Part shown: positions 25,486 through 38,107 of the stretch, piece after piece
Numbering within the stretch: position 1 is the first letter of the stretch
Layout: each line of letters begins with the position of its first letter
Assembly (NCBI GenBank): GCA_001600455.1
Contig: BCKC01000005.1
Span: 2,790,001 to 2,854,000, forward strand
Direction: 5' to 3'
DNA from: Endocalyx cinctus
Lineage: Eukaryota; Ascomycota; Sordariomycetes; Amphisphaeriales; Apiosporaceae
DNA length: 64,000 nt
Made by a program: the position numbers and the translations under genes
Notes under the pieces: generated by a model
Database searches by the model: none
The model's input: the letters and a program-made list of their open reading frames with translations, nothing else
What the model was told of the DNA's origin: nothing

Positions 25486-28400
25486 ATGCGGGCTTCTTTA
25501 TTATGTCCTACCTTCATTCATCTTGCGCTGTCTCTTGGAGCAGTGCTAGCTTCTTCTTCTCGTGTTAACATCCTATCCCGGGCAGAAGAAGCTGCAGAGC
25601 TTGACCAGTGGCTAGAATCAGCCAAGCGGGTGTCCAAAAATGAGCTCACCAGCTGCCCCGTGTCATGCGAGGAGGCTGGTGACATTGGATCTAGTGCTGA
25701 GTGGTTCTTATACCCCGATACTCCAAGATTGGCGTCGTGCAATGAGACCATGCTTCTAAGTATGGTAGTTCAGGCCTCCTCGGCATCTGAGGATGGTAAA
25801 GCCACGACAACAGGTATCAAGGCGTGCACAGCCAACTATGATCAAGTTGCCAAGGCTGTTTTCGTACCCGACGAAGAGAAAGCATCTCTTTGTTCGACCC
25901 CAAACACCCTCCTGGAAAATGCTTCTATCTCCATGTTTCAGCCTGAAGTGAGCGATAGCACTGACTTCTCCGTGAATCATCTCCTCGCTGCCGGACGTCA
26001 AATCTCCAACCACCTCGCACGGCAAACCCCATCTTGCACGAACAACGTCATAGAACTTGCCTACTTTCAGTCGTCAGCTATCGGTATCTTTGCTGGGGCC
26101 GAAGTTCACCAGCACGGTGTTACTTCAGACGTCCTAGAGAACCTGTTGAAATTCGCGGAAGATCAGTCTACCTCAAAGACCACGCTAGTTCAACTGTGTG
26201 GGGTTAACGGCAGAGGCGCAGACTACAGTGTCGGCATCGTCGCCAGCAGCGCAGCGAACCTTGGCTTCGTTCAAGAGACTCTTAAGACTTGGGCCGATGG
26301 CAGATGTGTATCCGGAGCCGACGCCGGCCAAGACTGGCTGACGGTTACCTTACGCGTCCCCACCTCGGTCGAGTCAAAGACAGGAAACAGCACTCGCGCG
26401 CTATCCGCGCAGGAAACCACCCCAGCCCACCTCGGAGCAAGATCGCGTCTGAACGCTAGGGCCGACTGCAAGACGACCAAAGTACAAGATAACGACGGCT
26501 GTTGGGCCGTGGCGGACAGGTGCGGTATCAGTCAGGACGATCTCAAGAAGTATAACCGCGACGATCTCTGCTCCACCCTAGTCGTAGGAGAAGCTGTCTG
26601 CTGCAGCAGCGGCACCTTGCCCAGCACCCTTCCGGCCGGCAACGACGACGGGACGTGCAAGACTCGGGCGGTCGTGAGCGGCGATTCGTGCGGGACGCTG
26701 GCGACCAAGTGCGGCATCAGCTCGGCCGACTTCATGAAGGTGAACACCAAAACCGACCTCTGCGCCAACCTCGTCGTGGGTCAGCAGGTCTGCTGTACCG
26801 ACGGCAAGTACCCGGACCTGAAACCCAAGCCCGATGCCGACGGTAACTGCGCCGTCTACACCACCGTGAAGGACGACAGCTGCTCCGCCATCGCGGCCGG
26901 GCGCGACTTGACGGCTGAGGATCTTGAGGGCTTCAATAAGAACACTTGGGGTTGGAACGGTTGCAAGAACCTTCAGGTCGATTATAGCTTGTGCGTCAGC
27001 AAAGGAAATCCTCCTATGCCCGCTAGTATTGAGGTTTTTTTTTTTTTTTTTTTTTTTCTTTTTTTGAATACCGCACACCGTGTTGCTTGGTTGAAAATTG
27101 CTAATTCGTGAGTGGAAAAAAATGTAGAACGCTATCTGTGGACCAACTGTAAGTATTATGGCTCCCACCCGCCCCACTCGGTTACCGAAGCTGACACCAT
27201 TTTGTACAGGTTCCAGGAACTATCAAACCACCAACCGGGACCAATTTGAGCACCCTCAACCCGTGTCCTTTGAATGTTTGCTGTAATGTCTGGGGACAAT
27301 GCGGTAACACTGACGATTTTTGCACCGTCTACGAGTCAGAAACTGGCGCGCCTGGAACTTCTCCACCAGGAAAGAATGCTTGTAAGTTATATTTACCTCC
27401 CCAATCTCGTTTCTCCCTCTTTCTTCTGCCGTATGAGTACTCATGTAGAATATTAGGTATCGCCAATTGCGGAAGGGAAATCATCAAAGGAGACCCCCCG
27501 GCAGAGAAGATCAAAGTTGCCTACTTCGAATCTTGGAATCTGAATCGCGAATGCTTGACGATGCAAGTTGATCAGATCGACACGAGCGCTTATACCCATA
27601 TCCACTTCTCGTTCGCGGAAGTGACCACTGGTGACTACCAAGTCGTCATCTCGGACGAAAAAGCCAAAGAGCAGTTTGAAACTTTCAAGAGCATGACCGA
27701 TATTAAGAGAGTCATTTCGTTCGGAGGGTGGGATTTCAGCACCGCGCCCGGAACCTTTAACATTCTTCGTGAAGCTGTCAAGCCCGCCAACCGCGAAACG
27801 TTCAAGAATAACGTCGTCGCCTTCCTTGAAGAGCACGATCTCGATGGAATTGACCTCGACTGGGAATACCCTGGTGTGCGTACTTTTATTACCTTTCCAC
27901 CCGGACCCCTGATACTGCCTAAAAAAGACTAACAAAATGATTTAGGCCCCTGATATTCCCGAAATTCCGAGTGACGACCCCGAAAACGGCAAGAACTATT
28001 ACGAATTTCTCTCCAGCTTAAAAGAGGCCGTCGGCGACTCCCGGTCGGTCTCCTTCGCCGCGCCGGCGTCCTACTGGTACCTCAGGGCGTACCCCATCGA
28101 GAAGATGGCCAAGTTCCTAGACTATATCATCTACATGACGTACGACTTACACGGTCAGTGGGACTACAACAACAAGTAGTCGTCTCCCGGCTGCGAGACC
28201 GGTAACTGCTTGAGGTCGCACGTGAACGAGACCGAGACCAAGGACGCACTGGTCATGATCACCAAAGCTGGCGCGCCGTCCAACAAGGTGGTGGTGGGTG
28301 TCGCTAGCTATGGTCGATCCTTTAAAATGGCCGAGGCCGGCTGCGACTCGGAAATGTGCCTGTTCACGGGCTCGCCGCGCGTGTCCGACGCCGCGAAGGG

Positions 28401-28637
28401 AAGATGCACGGATACCGGAGGCTATATCTCCAATGCCGAGATATATGAAATAATCGACTCGGGTAACGTCAATAGGCAATGGGAAGAGGAAGGCTCCAAC
28501 ATACTGGTATACAATGATACCGAGTGGGTGGCCTATATGGATGACGACATGAAGGAGTCACGGTCAAAGTTCTACGATTCGTACAATTTTGCCGGCACAA
28601 CCGATTGGGCCGTAGACTTGCAGTCATATAACGAGTA

Positions 28638-28671
<34 letters not shown>

Positions 28672-29982
28672 GGCAAAGGCGAGAGAGAAAAAGAAATTAG
28701 AAGAGAGTGATTGCTAATCTCTTCATTCAAAATTAATAGCGGAAGCGATTATGATGATCTAGATTCGTACATCGACGATAACTACTGGGCACTTTGCCAA
28801 AGCAAGTCGTTAACCTCGCTCGATCAGCTTGCGGACCGTATGGACTTACTCCCTGCTCAGTGCATGGAACAGTACCTGGTCGACGTGCAGGTCGCTGTGT
28901 TGGAAACCTCGTTGAACAGGTACCAAAAGCTGGTTGACGACGGTTACGATAAAAAGTTTGAAATCTATGAGAAGTATATCAAATCGCAGATTCCTGACCA
29001 AATCAACAACTTCATGGCGAGCGACAAGGTGGACAAATACTTCAAGTGTACGGAGACCGGGTTAATCCGATGCTGCAATGCCTGCCGCTACTCCAACTGT
29101 CTCGACGGTTGCGTCAAAGGCTCCGACTGCGAGAGCGGCGAGGGGACCATAGACCTGGACGCGTGTCCCAAGTTTGAGCATAGGGTGGATACGATAAGCT
29201 CGGATCATATCCCTAATGCTACGTTTACCCTTCAGGACTCGGAGGGCTTCTGGACAGATCTCTTGGATACATGGGGAATAGACGAGGATTGGGTAAAATT
29301 CGACAGGCGGCTGGTGCGGATTAACAACGGGTGTCAATACGCGGGGGAGAAGGTAAACGAGTGCATGGACAAGCGGAACAACTTCTTCTACGACTACCCG
29401 GTGGTCAACGACGACAACGTCAAAGTTTACAACCCCAAGGACATCATCGGTGATTCCTTCCCCGACGCCAAGGACCTGCTCGAGAGGTTCAAGGTAGTCC
29501 GGGACTTCGGCGACTGGGACGAGCTCACGCTCTTGTCGGATCTAGTCGACGCGACCTCCTTACCGGCGTTCTCGACCGAGGAAGCGATCGCGAACATGGA
29601 GGAGATCGTCGACAAGGCCAACGAGATCGAGAAGAAGGAGCGCGAGGAGTTCATCCTCAACTTCATCATGGGCCTGCTCTTCTGGATCCCCTTCGTGGGC
29701 GAAGCCGCCGGCGCGGCCGGTCTGATCGGCGCCCGCGCTCTGCTCCGCTTAATCGGCACGATCGGAGACCTCGGTCTTACGGTATACGATATTGTGGAAA
29801 ACCCCGAGAACGCGTTCATGGCCGTGTTCAGTTACCTTCTGGGTGCCGGGGTCGGGCGCGGGTCCCGGAGCGCGGCTAATTCGAGGAGAGAAATCCCGAG
29901 CGAGCAATATAACGCTCTCGGAAATGTCAAGACAAGGTTAGATAAGGTTGAGGTTATCAGGGGTGCTATCTGTAGTCTATAA
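25486..29982 (+). CDS. Killer-toxin-like chitinase (LysM x3, CBM18, GH18, hydrophobic C-terminal region), interrupted by one in-frame TAG
   Basis: Six exons: 25486..27033, 27128..27148, 27210..27381, 27457..27875, 27946..28634 and 28740..29982. They total 1,364 codons with frame kept at every junction. Order: signal peptide; about 300 residues of Cys-containing N-terminal region; three LysM-like repeats (about 328-375, 390-440, 454-505), each with Cys pairs; a CBM18 chitin-binding knot (about 538-565); and GH18 with intact catalytic motif DGIDLDWE at about 710-717. A long C-terminal region has a Cys cluster (RCCNACRYSNC) and a strongly hydrophobic hairpin (FILNFIMGLLFWIPFVG onward), as in subgroup C chitinases and the zymocin alpha/beta precursor. 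Codon 798 (28177-28179) is TAG where relatives have Trp, in the loop after GQWDYNNK. A truncated product would keep LysM, CBM18 and the catalytic Glu but lose the rest of the barrel and the tail. Donor 1 is GTTTTT, weak. Confidence 0.85.
27035..27057. repeat. (T)23 tract at the donor of chitinase intron 1
   Basis: Starts one base after the predicted exon end, so the donor reads GTTTTT. Further Ts follow after a single C. Confidence 0.85.
28643..28671. repeat. (T)29 tract in chitinase intron 5
   Basis: Directly follows the GTAAGTTC donor in the intron between exons 5 and 6. Length is prone to slippage and sequencing error. Confidence 0.85.
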
Positions 29983-30878
29983 AAAGAAAATTTCCTTTGT
30001 TTAAAAATTCCAACTTATTTGCTGTACCTTACTTTTTAAGCAGGTAGTGATAGTATTACTAAACCAAGCCTCATTTCATGTTTGTACTACCTGCTGCCGA
30101 TAAACAACGTTTAGAATTCCGATGAATTAAATTTAATCATCGTAGCTGACTTTGATAAGGGAGAAATTAATTACGTGGCAAAGCTTGTTTTATAGATTGT
30201 ATGCAGTGTCGAGGCTTAGGTTTCTCGTTCCCAAAATCCCTAACTCTGGAGCTTCCCTGGCAAGTCTGTAACCTAAGCATATGTAGTTATGTCAAATGAA
30301 CTGTCTCCTTCCTACGCCATTTTCTAAATTTTAACTTTTCTGTGCGTTTGAAGTTGTCAGTGAGGAAAGACGACGTAGCTGGCTACTACGTACTTGAGTA
30401 TCGAGTAAGTCCTTACTTAGCCAGCATGTTCTAAGTCAAGAATCTTCCGACACGTAAGAGGTACCCGGGTAGTAATGTCCCTTAAGAATAGTGTAGTAAA
30501 ATCAACTGCAAGTTAAGTCTATCAAAGGTTACAATTGCATTTTCTTGATGATGACTACCTCGCTATTTATGCTTTTTTCTTTTCCTTAGAAAGTAGTCAC
30601 GATAGTGTAAGTAATTAACAAGTCGGTGTTTTTATATTCTGGAATCACTATGTCTTCTTCTTCTTCTTCTTCTCTCTGTCTCATATACACAATCATCCAA
30701 ACCACTTCTCATACTCAACCCAATTCGTTATATCTTGGTCAATCTTTTTGACGGTAATCTTAAATTTTGTCCTGTATAAGACTAATTTCAGGATTCCTTG
30801 GAGCTACTTACATTTGTTCAATCAAATAATTCCAAAAAAAGAGTTCCTCAAACCTTTTTCTTTTTTGGGTCAAACAAA
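29983..30878. other. Spacer and promoter of the repeat protein
   Basis: 896 bp. The left part is the chitinase 3' region. The right part contains a TCTTC-repeat tract at 30652-30674 and a pyrimidine-rich leader before ATG 30879. No gene is seen. Confidence 0.6.
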
Positions 30879-32093
30879 ATGCCTCGTTTCCTATCACTTA
30901 TGGCTCCTTTGGTGGCCTTCCAGGCTCTTACTACCATGAGCTCTCCGATTCAAATTGAACTGAATGGAAATGAATCGACACTTTTTGATTCTAAAATTAC
31001 ATCTGTACGTCCATTTTGCTTAGGTGTGGCGGGGTAATAGATTAATCAAATTTATTAATTATACCAGATTCAGAACGACCCGGCCCCCAGCGTCCCGTCT
31101 CTAGGCAACGCCGCTTTTTGTGGCACTGGGAATTGCGGCGATAGGCATAATAATGCCCCGGTGGTTGATTTTGTCTATCGCGTCCCTAATGGGCCGAAAA
31201 GACCTCGCCAGAAGAGGCAGGCTTTCAACCTTGACATCCCATGGTTGACCAACTCGACCGTCCCGGCTCCTACGGGCACTGCACCGTCGACAACCTCGGT
31301 GAGCTCGACTAGCCAATCTATCACGACAGAGTCCCAGCCCTCCATAACCACATCCGAACCGACAACTTCAATGACTCCTTTGTCTTCCACCGCGTCATCC
31401 ACCACGATGTTCTCAATTTCACCGACGAGAACGGTGACACTCAGTGAAAGCCCCGTGTACGTGACTATCACCCCGGTCATTGTGACGGTCACTTCTCAGC
31501 CCGAAAGCACTTCGGAAAGTGGCGTCGTTACTATAACGGTCTTGCCTACAGTCTACATTACGCCTACAATCGTGACCGTCACCTCATACTCTGAAGAAGA
31601 AGGCACCACCGTTGTAGCTACCTTCAGTACCGACAGCCTTACGACGATTACGCAGGAGCCTAGCTACGTTACAACGGTTACAGCACAACCTGAAGGAAGC
31701 CCCACCACGGTGTCTACATCCGAACCTGTCTACGCTACAACGGTCACAGTGCAGCCAAGCAACGACACGACAGTTACACAACCTGGAGGAACCATGATGA
31801 CAGCCACATCGGAGCCTGTATATGCTACCACGGTCACAGTTCAGCCTGTCAACACGACGATGAGTTCGCAGCAGACCGGTAGCGTCATAACGATCACGCA
31901 ATGGCTTTCCTCCGTTACCCCCACTACAGAGCAGCCTGTATACGTCACAACAGTCACGCAGCTGCCTGTGAATAGCTCAACAGTTACACAGGAACCTATC
32001 TACGTGACGACAATCACGGAGCAGCCAACCAATATGACGACAAGCACTCAGTCTCCGATGTCCATCTCTACTGTTACCGTAACTGCGGGATGA
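30879..32093 (+). CDS. Secreted Thr/Ser-rich mucin-like repeat protein
   Basis: Two exons, 30879..31004 and 31068..32093 (GTACGT donor, CAG acceptor, phase 0), giving 383 aa. An N-terminal signal peptide (about 1-22) precedes a short Cys-containing module (FCGTGNCGD) and the dibasic-rich stretch GPKRPRQKRQAFNLD, a probable Kex2 cleavage point. The last 290 residues are Thr/Ser/Val/Pro-rich. They are organised around repeats of the type (E/Q)P-x-Y-(V/A)-T-T-(V/I)-T, clear at least five times from 31660 to 32040. Heavy O-mannosylation is expected, so it should be a wall-surface or secreted glycoprotein. It ends TVTVTAG without a C-terminal hydrophobic segment, so no GPI anchor is visible. No catalytic domain is recognised. 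Confidence 0.78.
31650..32060 (+). repeat. Degenerate coding repeats, PxYxTTVT units
   Basis: At least five diverged units within the mucin-like gene, spaced 20-40 codons apart and anchored on EPSYVTTVT, EPVYATTVT (twice), QPVYVTTVT and EPIYVTTIT. Confidence 0.8.
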
Positions 32094-35000
32094 CGAGATT
32101 GAAGGATGCCTTGGGTATCAAATTTCGGGGCCGATCCCCCTTTTCTGACAATAGCATATCGAGATTATTATCCTAGGCGTGAGAAGGCTGCTGCATGTTA
32201 TTTTATTGATTGTTGATTTGAAATTTCTATTAACGTCACAAGAAGAAAGTCGTCGTCATCATATTTAGTAAGAAATCACGTGTTAGCATTTTGGAATCCA
32301 GTGACGGAACTGGGAGGGTTTTATTACAGTATATTTTCTGTCAAGTTAAATTTTCATAGCAACCAATCAGCCCGGAAAGAGTTATCCTCATGGCTGTTCA
32401 AAGTTTTCATATTTGTACTCGATTCTTAGTTTAGCTTAATCGTTGGAATCACACCTTCACCTCAAAAACCTTTTTTTTTTCTCTTAAATGAGCAAATAGC
32501 AAGATTTGAACCACCGACCTTGAGAAATTCCGACAGGGAAAAAAAAACCTAGCTCTAGTGCCAGTCTGCTGAACTTTTCCTTAATCGATTGATTTTACCA
32601 TTATTCCAATGGCCCAGATATCCAAAGACAGTTATTGTTATGTTAATCAGACTTATCACTCCGCTATAGATAGGTGACCTTATCTCGTAATCCGACTCTT
32701 CTTCCCCCTTATTCTCACATAGGAGCTGCACTAGATCTTACTTATACTCAATATTACTCAATTACTGGAGATGAGTCAGATATGAGAAACTACCCCAAAT
32801 AATAGACGTCTCTTAACTGGATGACAGGTTTGTCGACACAAGATAACTCCCTTTATTAGTACGTACCGCAAGACGGAAGTGATACTTCGCGAAGGATTTG
32901 TGTCTTAAGATGATAAGGTCGAAGATTGTTTCTGACGTAATGGAATGGTGACATTGAAACACTTTATCGACCTTATATAGAAACGAATACATATTTATGT
33001 ATGCGTGTAAGCTCTGAAACCCCTCAGCTAAGAACGTTTCCTTTACTTTTTCTTTTTATAATAAAGACTGAAAAAAAAAAAAGAAAAGAAAAAACTCTTT
33101 ATCCCATAAATAAACCAGCGGTATAAGCTCGAGACCGCGCGTCGAAATTCTTTTTGTTTCGTTTCAAAAAAGGGGTTTGTGTATTGGTGGTAAGACGAGC
33201 AGGTTTATGTCTCCCGCGTTTCATCCCAACTTAGCTACTCGCTTTTTTTTTTTACTTATCTATACTTCTAGTCGGAATAACAATGTGACAAGATATATAA
33301 AAAAAGATGCGATTGATCATATCTGAAAATACACATACAATAAGCCACGATGGCTTAGAAAGGCCGTCCACGAGATTGGGGCAGGACTAAGACAAGACTT
33401 ACCATGCACGGTCTTTTTCTCCGCGATGGTTTTAAGGAGGGGAAAATAGGGGGTCTCAAAAAAAAAAAGAGAAAATCGAAATGCTACGGTAATATGTGAC
33501 GATTATGGTAAATTTTTTCTTTTCTTTCCCGTTAGGACTGAGGCTTGACAGGTACGTATTCGATCGAATGTAATCTGCTGGAATTTATTTGGGGGTGGCT
33601 TGACAGCCAGGCAGCCAGGCAGGGCCAGCAGCCAAGTAGGTATGATGACTGCGTTGCACCGAAAGTGTGGTGCAGCAGCTCAAGTTACGCGCGGCAGCGT
33701 CTATCAATCTAAACATAATGACACATTTCGCAAGTTTGGACCTTTTTCGATATTTGTCCAGATAAAGCGTTTGATTGATTGATGTTGCCTCTGGTCCTGC
33801 AACGCAGCACAACAAGCGCGGTCATTGTAACGCCGCGCCGGAGCTGAAAGTGTAGATACTACTAAGTAACTAACTTGCTGCTTCTGCTGCTGATACTGGA
33901 TTGATCCTCTACCTTACTTTACTACCTTGCTTCTTAATGTTTTAAGAGGATTCTCTTAACTCGTCTCAGGTACGAATAGCAAAAACCAACTTTGAGCGAT
34001 ATCTGGTTTGTAACCCTCTTGGGATTAATAGTAACGGATTTTATCAATCAATGCATGCACCTTTTTTTTTTTTTAACCATTTGAAAATTTTCTCGGGTTC
34101 CGACCTATGTTTTACGTTCTGCATGTCGAGGTAGATTGATTTGAAGTTTGGATCTTCCTGCATCGGTACACCCGGTGACGCGCATGGAAGGTGGGAAGAA
34201 GGGTGAAGCCGAAGAAAATACTACAGTTCCTTTTATTAATTTGAATTGATTTTCAATTATTATTATTATTTCTTTCAATTTTGGTGCTCGCCCTTTTTTA
34301 TGACGATAATTAAAGTGAGCGAAAGAGTGGTGGCGGTGGGGTTTTAGGTATGTCATCGAGGATTGAAGTAACCTAGCAGCCTAGGTCATAGGGAGTGGGT
34401 GTTCTTACGCTGGAGCCGCTTATAACTGCGTTAAGATCGCCACGTTAATGGGGTAAGGCAGACTATATTATCAAAGCCATAAGCCGTATTTCATTATAGT
34501 GGTAGAGGCCGTTTCAAGCTTCATAAAGAAAGGGAAGGATTGTCGCGGTCGGGGAAAAAGGGCATTCTTCGGTCACGAGTCTGTCCTTCGGTACCGCGAG
34601 ATAGCCTGATGATTACTTATTATATTATTTTATTCTTTCTGCTTCTAAGGTTATGACGCTCCTGACGTATTGCATTTAGACATATTTTTCAGATTTTCGA
34701 AAGGTTGGGATGTGGGAGGTCGGATGAAGAAAGTAAGACGGGAATACGGTGGTAACGTGGCTGATAACAGGAGGAGATAAATTCTATTTTATTTGACTTA
34801 ATATACCGTGTAGTTAAGATTTTACTTGGAGATTAAGCTGAACATTCCTAATGTTTCAATTTTTCGCTACGTTAATAATCCCGTCGTGAACCCCGAGTAC
34901 CGTTTTTGTACAGGTATGTTTTCTGCAAGTTGATAAATCCACTCCTATTGTTTCTATTTCAAGATGAGGTCACGGCAAAGAGGGCGATGGAATACCAATG

Positions 35001-37717
35001 GTATGGAGAGCCGGGGTTAACTACTTTAAGTAAGTAAGCATTAGCATTCCATTGTCCGGGGTTCTTTTTCTCGGTTGACAATTGCCGGGTCAAGTCATCA
35101 TCTTCAAGAAGTAGGGGGAATAATAATAATAAGTAAGAGTGATATTATATGGTCTCAACTTACTATGTAGAGAGGAAGAAAAAAAAGAGAGAGGGAAAAA
35201 AAAAAGGCATTTCATCGCACGCATCGGATTTCTAAAAGAAGTGCTCTTTGATCCCTGCATATTCATATGCAAGAGGAATTAACGTACTGTAAATCGAGGA
35301 CAATAAATAGAAATAATAGGAGAAATGGAGATGGAACATTACATACATCTCGTACCAGCGACCAATGCGTTTCTAAAGGTTTTTTCCTTTTTTTCTCTAT
35401 ATCTAAAAAAAAAAAGTATTTAATACTGTAGTATAATTGATTGATGTCGTAGCGAACATTACGATGAGGGAATATTACTGTAATCCTTATACCTTTCTAT
35501 AAACGTTCATCGTTAAGCCATCAGGTCATTAAGGGTTACACCCTTATCAAGCCTTAATTTGATCCTGTCTGACACGATTATCATCACCATCTCGTCAATC
35601 TCACATAAATTATCAAACCCAGATGGAAAGCGAGCGCATGGTCCATTTTCGGCCACTTCGGCATATCCCCTGATTTTTCTCTACCATAATATCTCTCTTT
35701 TTACCGTTATTATTATCTTTTTTTTTTTTTTTTTTTTTTTTCGGATCCACGCTTACTCTTCAGTTCTTATAACTCAATAGACGCACACGAGGGCGAAGGT
35801 AAGCTCGTGGGATTGTTCAAGGTTCAAAATCCCTTCAAGATGGAGTCGGGGGCCGTTTGAAGTTATTATTGGCCTTCCAGCCGCCTAACGCCTGTCTGTT
35901 TTTCCCCACACCCCCCCTCTAAATTCCCAATAAACGAAAATATATCAAATTTATTAATAAGATTTCCTTTACACTGCACTTTCAATATAGTTGGCATGGT
36001 CATTAAAGAAACGGCCCCCAATCGACCCAGATATGTGGATTAGAGGAGTGGGAAATAAATAAAAAGAAAAGTGACAGGGGAGTTTATTATTAACGGGTAA
36101 CATCGCGTGAGGCGTGCAGGCGTGTCAGCCACCTACATCCGAGTATCTTGTTCGTTAAAATGCGCTAAAGCAAGGGACCTGAACGATACCACACGCGCAT
36201 ATACGCACATTGTGCATGCATCGCACGCGTATTCAGTTATATTTCATCATTCTTATTATTACTTTTCTCTTGAAACCCTTTTCTCTGCGCCATGCCTTTA
36301 CATATCTTCTAGCCAGTCAGATGGCATACCAAATCAATTCCCATGTCACAGTTTCCGTCTTCTATCAAACATTCTATGCATCTACGCCATCTTCTTAATC
36401 AGCATGCAAGGGGGAGAGAATGAGACAGATGAGGATGGAAGAAAAGGACTTACGAAGATCTACGCGAGGATCTCGCAAGTCAAAAAGTATGCCAAATACC
36501 ATTACATGGTTTTTTTTTTTGGACCATGGCCAAGAACTTGGTGGACGTTCTCGACATCGTCGATGCCGTGGTACTAACTTTATTTCATCTGCGCTTGGAA
36601 TTGACTTGGCAATCACCGTCTGCTGTGATGTTACTCAAGGAAGTAACCTATCAGAGTATTCTCATCGTCAACTCCGTTCATGTTCGGAAATGTGATATGT
36701 AAGGTTTTTTTTCCCTCGTGCGAATCCTGTCCGAATTCGACCATTCTTAAAGTTACCCTCGGTCCTACGTTAATTCAGGCTGCATACCGGTCGTTACATG
36801 AAACAGCAATGCCTTACCAACTTACAGCACCCTTTTCTAGCCCTGTCTACACAGCTTGCTGGATGATGTTGCCTGTCAATATTGATACTGGGTTTTCATG
36901 ACCTGTCATGTCATGGGTGGCTTACCCGTCTCTCGGCCCGCTACCCGTACCATTCGTTTTTTACTGGGACGATTGCTGGAGCTGAGGATCCTGGACGGTA
37001 TGGTATGTATGCATCGTGACTAGAATGATTTCTCCATCGATCCTGACGGAGAACCAACTCAAACTGTTGGCTCCGCCCGATTCCTTCCATCTAAGCTCAC
37101 ATGGCCAGTCTGACTCGACGTGTTGCTGCGACTCCTTCCAGTCACGTTGGTAGTGGAGATACGAGCTTTTTATCTTTAAGGAAAACTATGACACATACCT
37201 CTACTTTGTCAGCTAGCCCCCAGAGCTGCCTGTTACGAAGCTATTCAAGTCTTGTCCATCGTTCGCTATCCTACAGCTCACGGTCGTCCAAGTTGACATA
37301 CGGTCAAGCCAAGTTAACTAGCCTTAGCCTCATTGGTTACCAAGAACAAATTTATATACATTGACGCGAGACCAAGGGGCACCGGCAGATCTAGTGACTG
37401 CCGAATCAAGAAGGTCCCCCCTATTATCACTTCATCTCTTTCAAATCTAGATGATCTTCCTGTCGTTCCTATACTACCCCGCCATTCCTATACTGTGCCT
37501 GAAAAGAAGAAGAATCACTATGGAGTACGCAACCTTCCTGCCGGGGCAATATCCTAGCGAGTCTATGCCGAGTTAATCATCGGGACAGATCCGGTGGTGC
37601 CTAGAACCCTGACATAGGGCTGAGGCAGTGGCGTGCCTAGCTCCAACAAGGCATATGCAGACATTCTGAACCAAAGTTGGTCTTGGTAGATTTTCCTGCC
37701 TATACTATTCTCATTGT
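32094..37717. other. 5.6-kb region without recognisable genes
   Basis: AT-rich with many homopolymers, including (T)24 at 35718-35741, and a CAGGCAGCC-rich patch at 33604-33632. A B-box-like sequence on the minus strand at about 32500 looks like a tRNA remnant and was rejected. From about 36500 to 37600 the DNA is less AT-rich and has several overlapping ORFs (36107-36577, 36680-36901, 37101-37364, 37333-37557 on plus; 37563-37793 on minus). None gave a recognisable family, and a decayed gene is possible there. Confidence 0.5.
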
Positions 37718-37725
37718 TATATAAA
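37718..37725 (+). promoter_or_regulatory. TATA box candidate for the small gene at 38108
   Basis: TATATAAA, followed at once by a CT-rich segment (CTCTGCTTCCTCTCC) and then about 380 nt without any ATG, up to the small ORF. This is typical of inducible fungal promoters with long leaders. Confidence 0.5.
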
Positions 37726-38107
37726 CTCTGCTTCCTCTCCTCCATACCTGACCAAACTTTTCTTGCCTCATCACCTTCCAACATCCTCATCATCTCACTA
37801 TCTTACCACCAAGCCATCTTAACTACTCAATATCCTTGAGTAAAATATTATACCAAACATCCAACAGCGCACCACGGTGAAGAATATTCTTCAACGGCAC
37901 CAACCACTCTAGCCCCTCAAATCCTACCTCAGTTCTTATAACTAGAATAAAGAACGGTCGCATCACCTCCCAGCCGCATCCGTGCCACCGAAGCTATCCA
38001 TACTAGAGACTACCGCTCAATCACCGGCAGAAAAATAAAACACTCGAGTCAAGTGAAGACTCGTCTACATCGATACACTCAAGAAACTCAAGTCTAACTT
38101 CGCCAAT

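Noticed and set aside
28154..28179. A short intron (GTCAGT...AAGTAG) that would remove the chitinase TAG.
   Set aside because: Only about 26 nt long, below the fungal minimum, and joining it shifts the frame and loses conserved GH18 residues.
32497..32575. Minus-strand GGTTCAAATC (perfect B-box core) with an A-box-like segment upstream and a T-rich insert.
   Set aside because: The T-stem and acceptor stem do not pair, so it is at best a tRNA remnant, not a gene.
36107..36577. 156-codon plus-strand ORF.
   Set aside because: Composition is that of random AT-rich DNA, with a phenylalanine run from a T tract, and there is no family likeness or intron logic.
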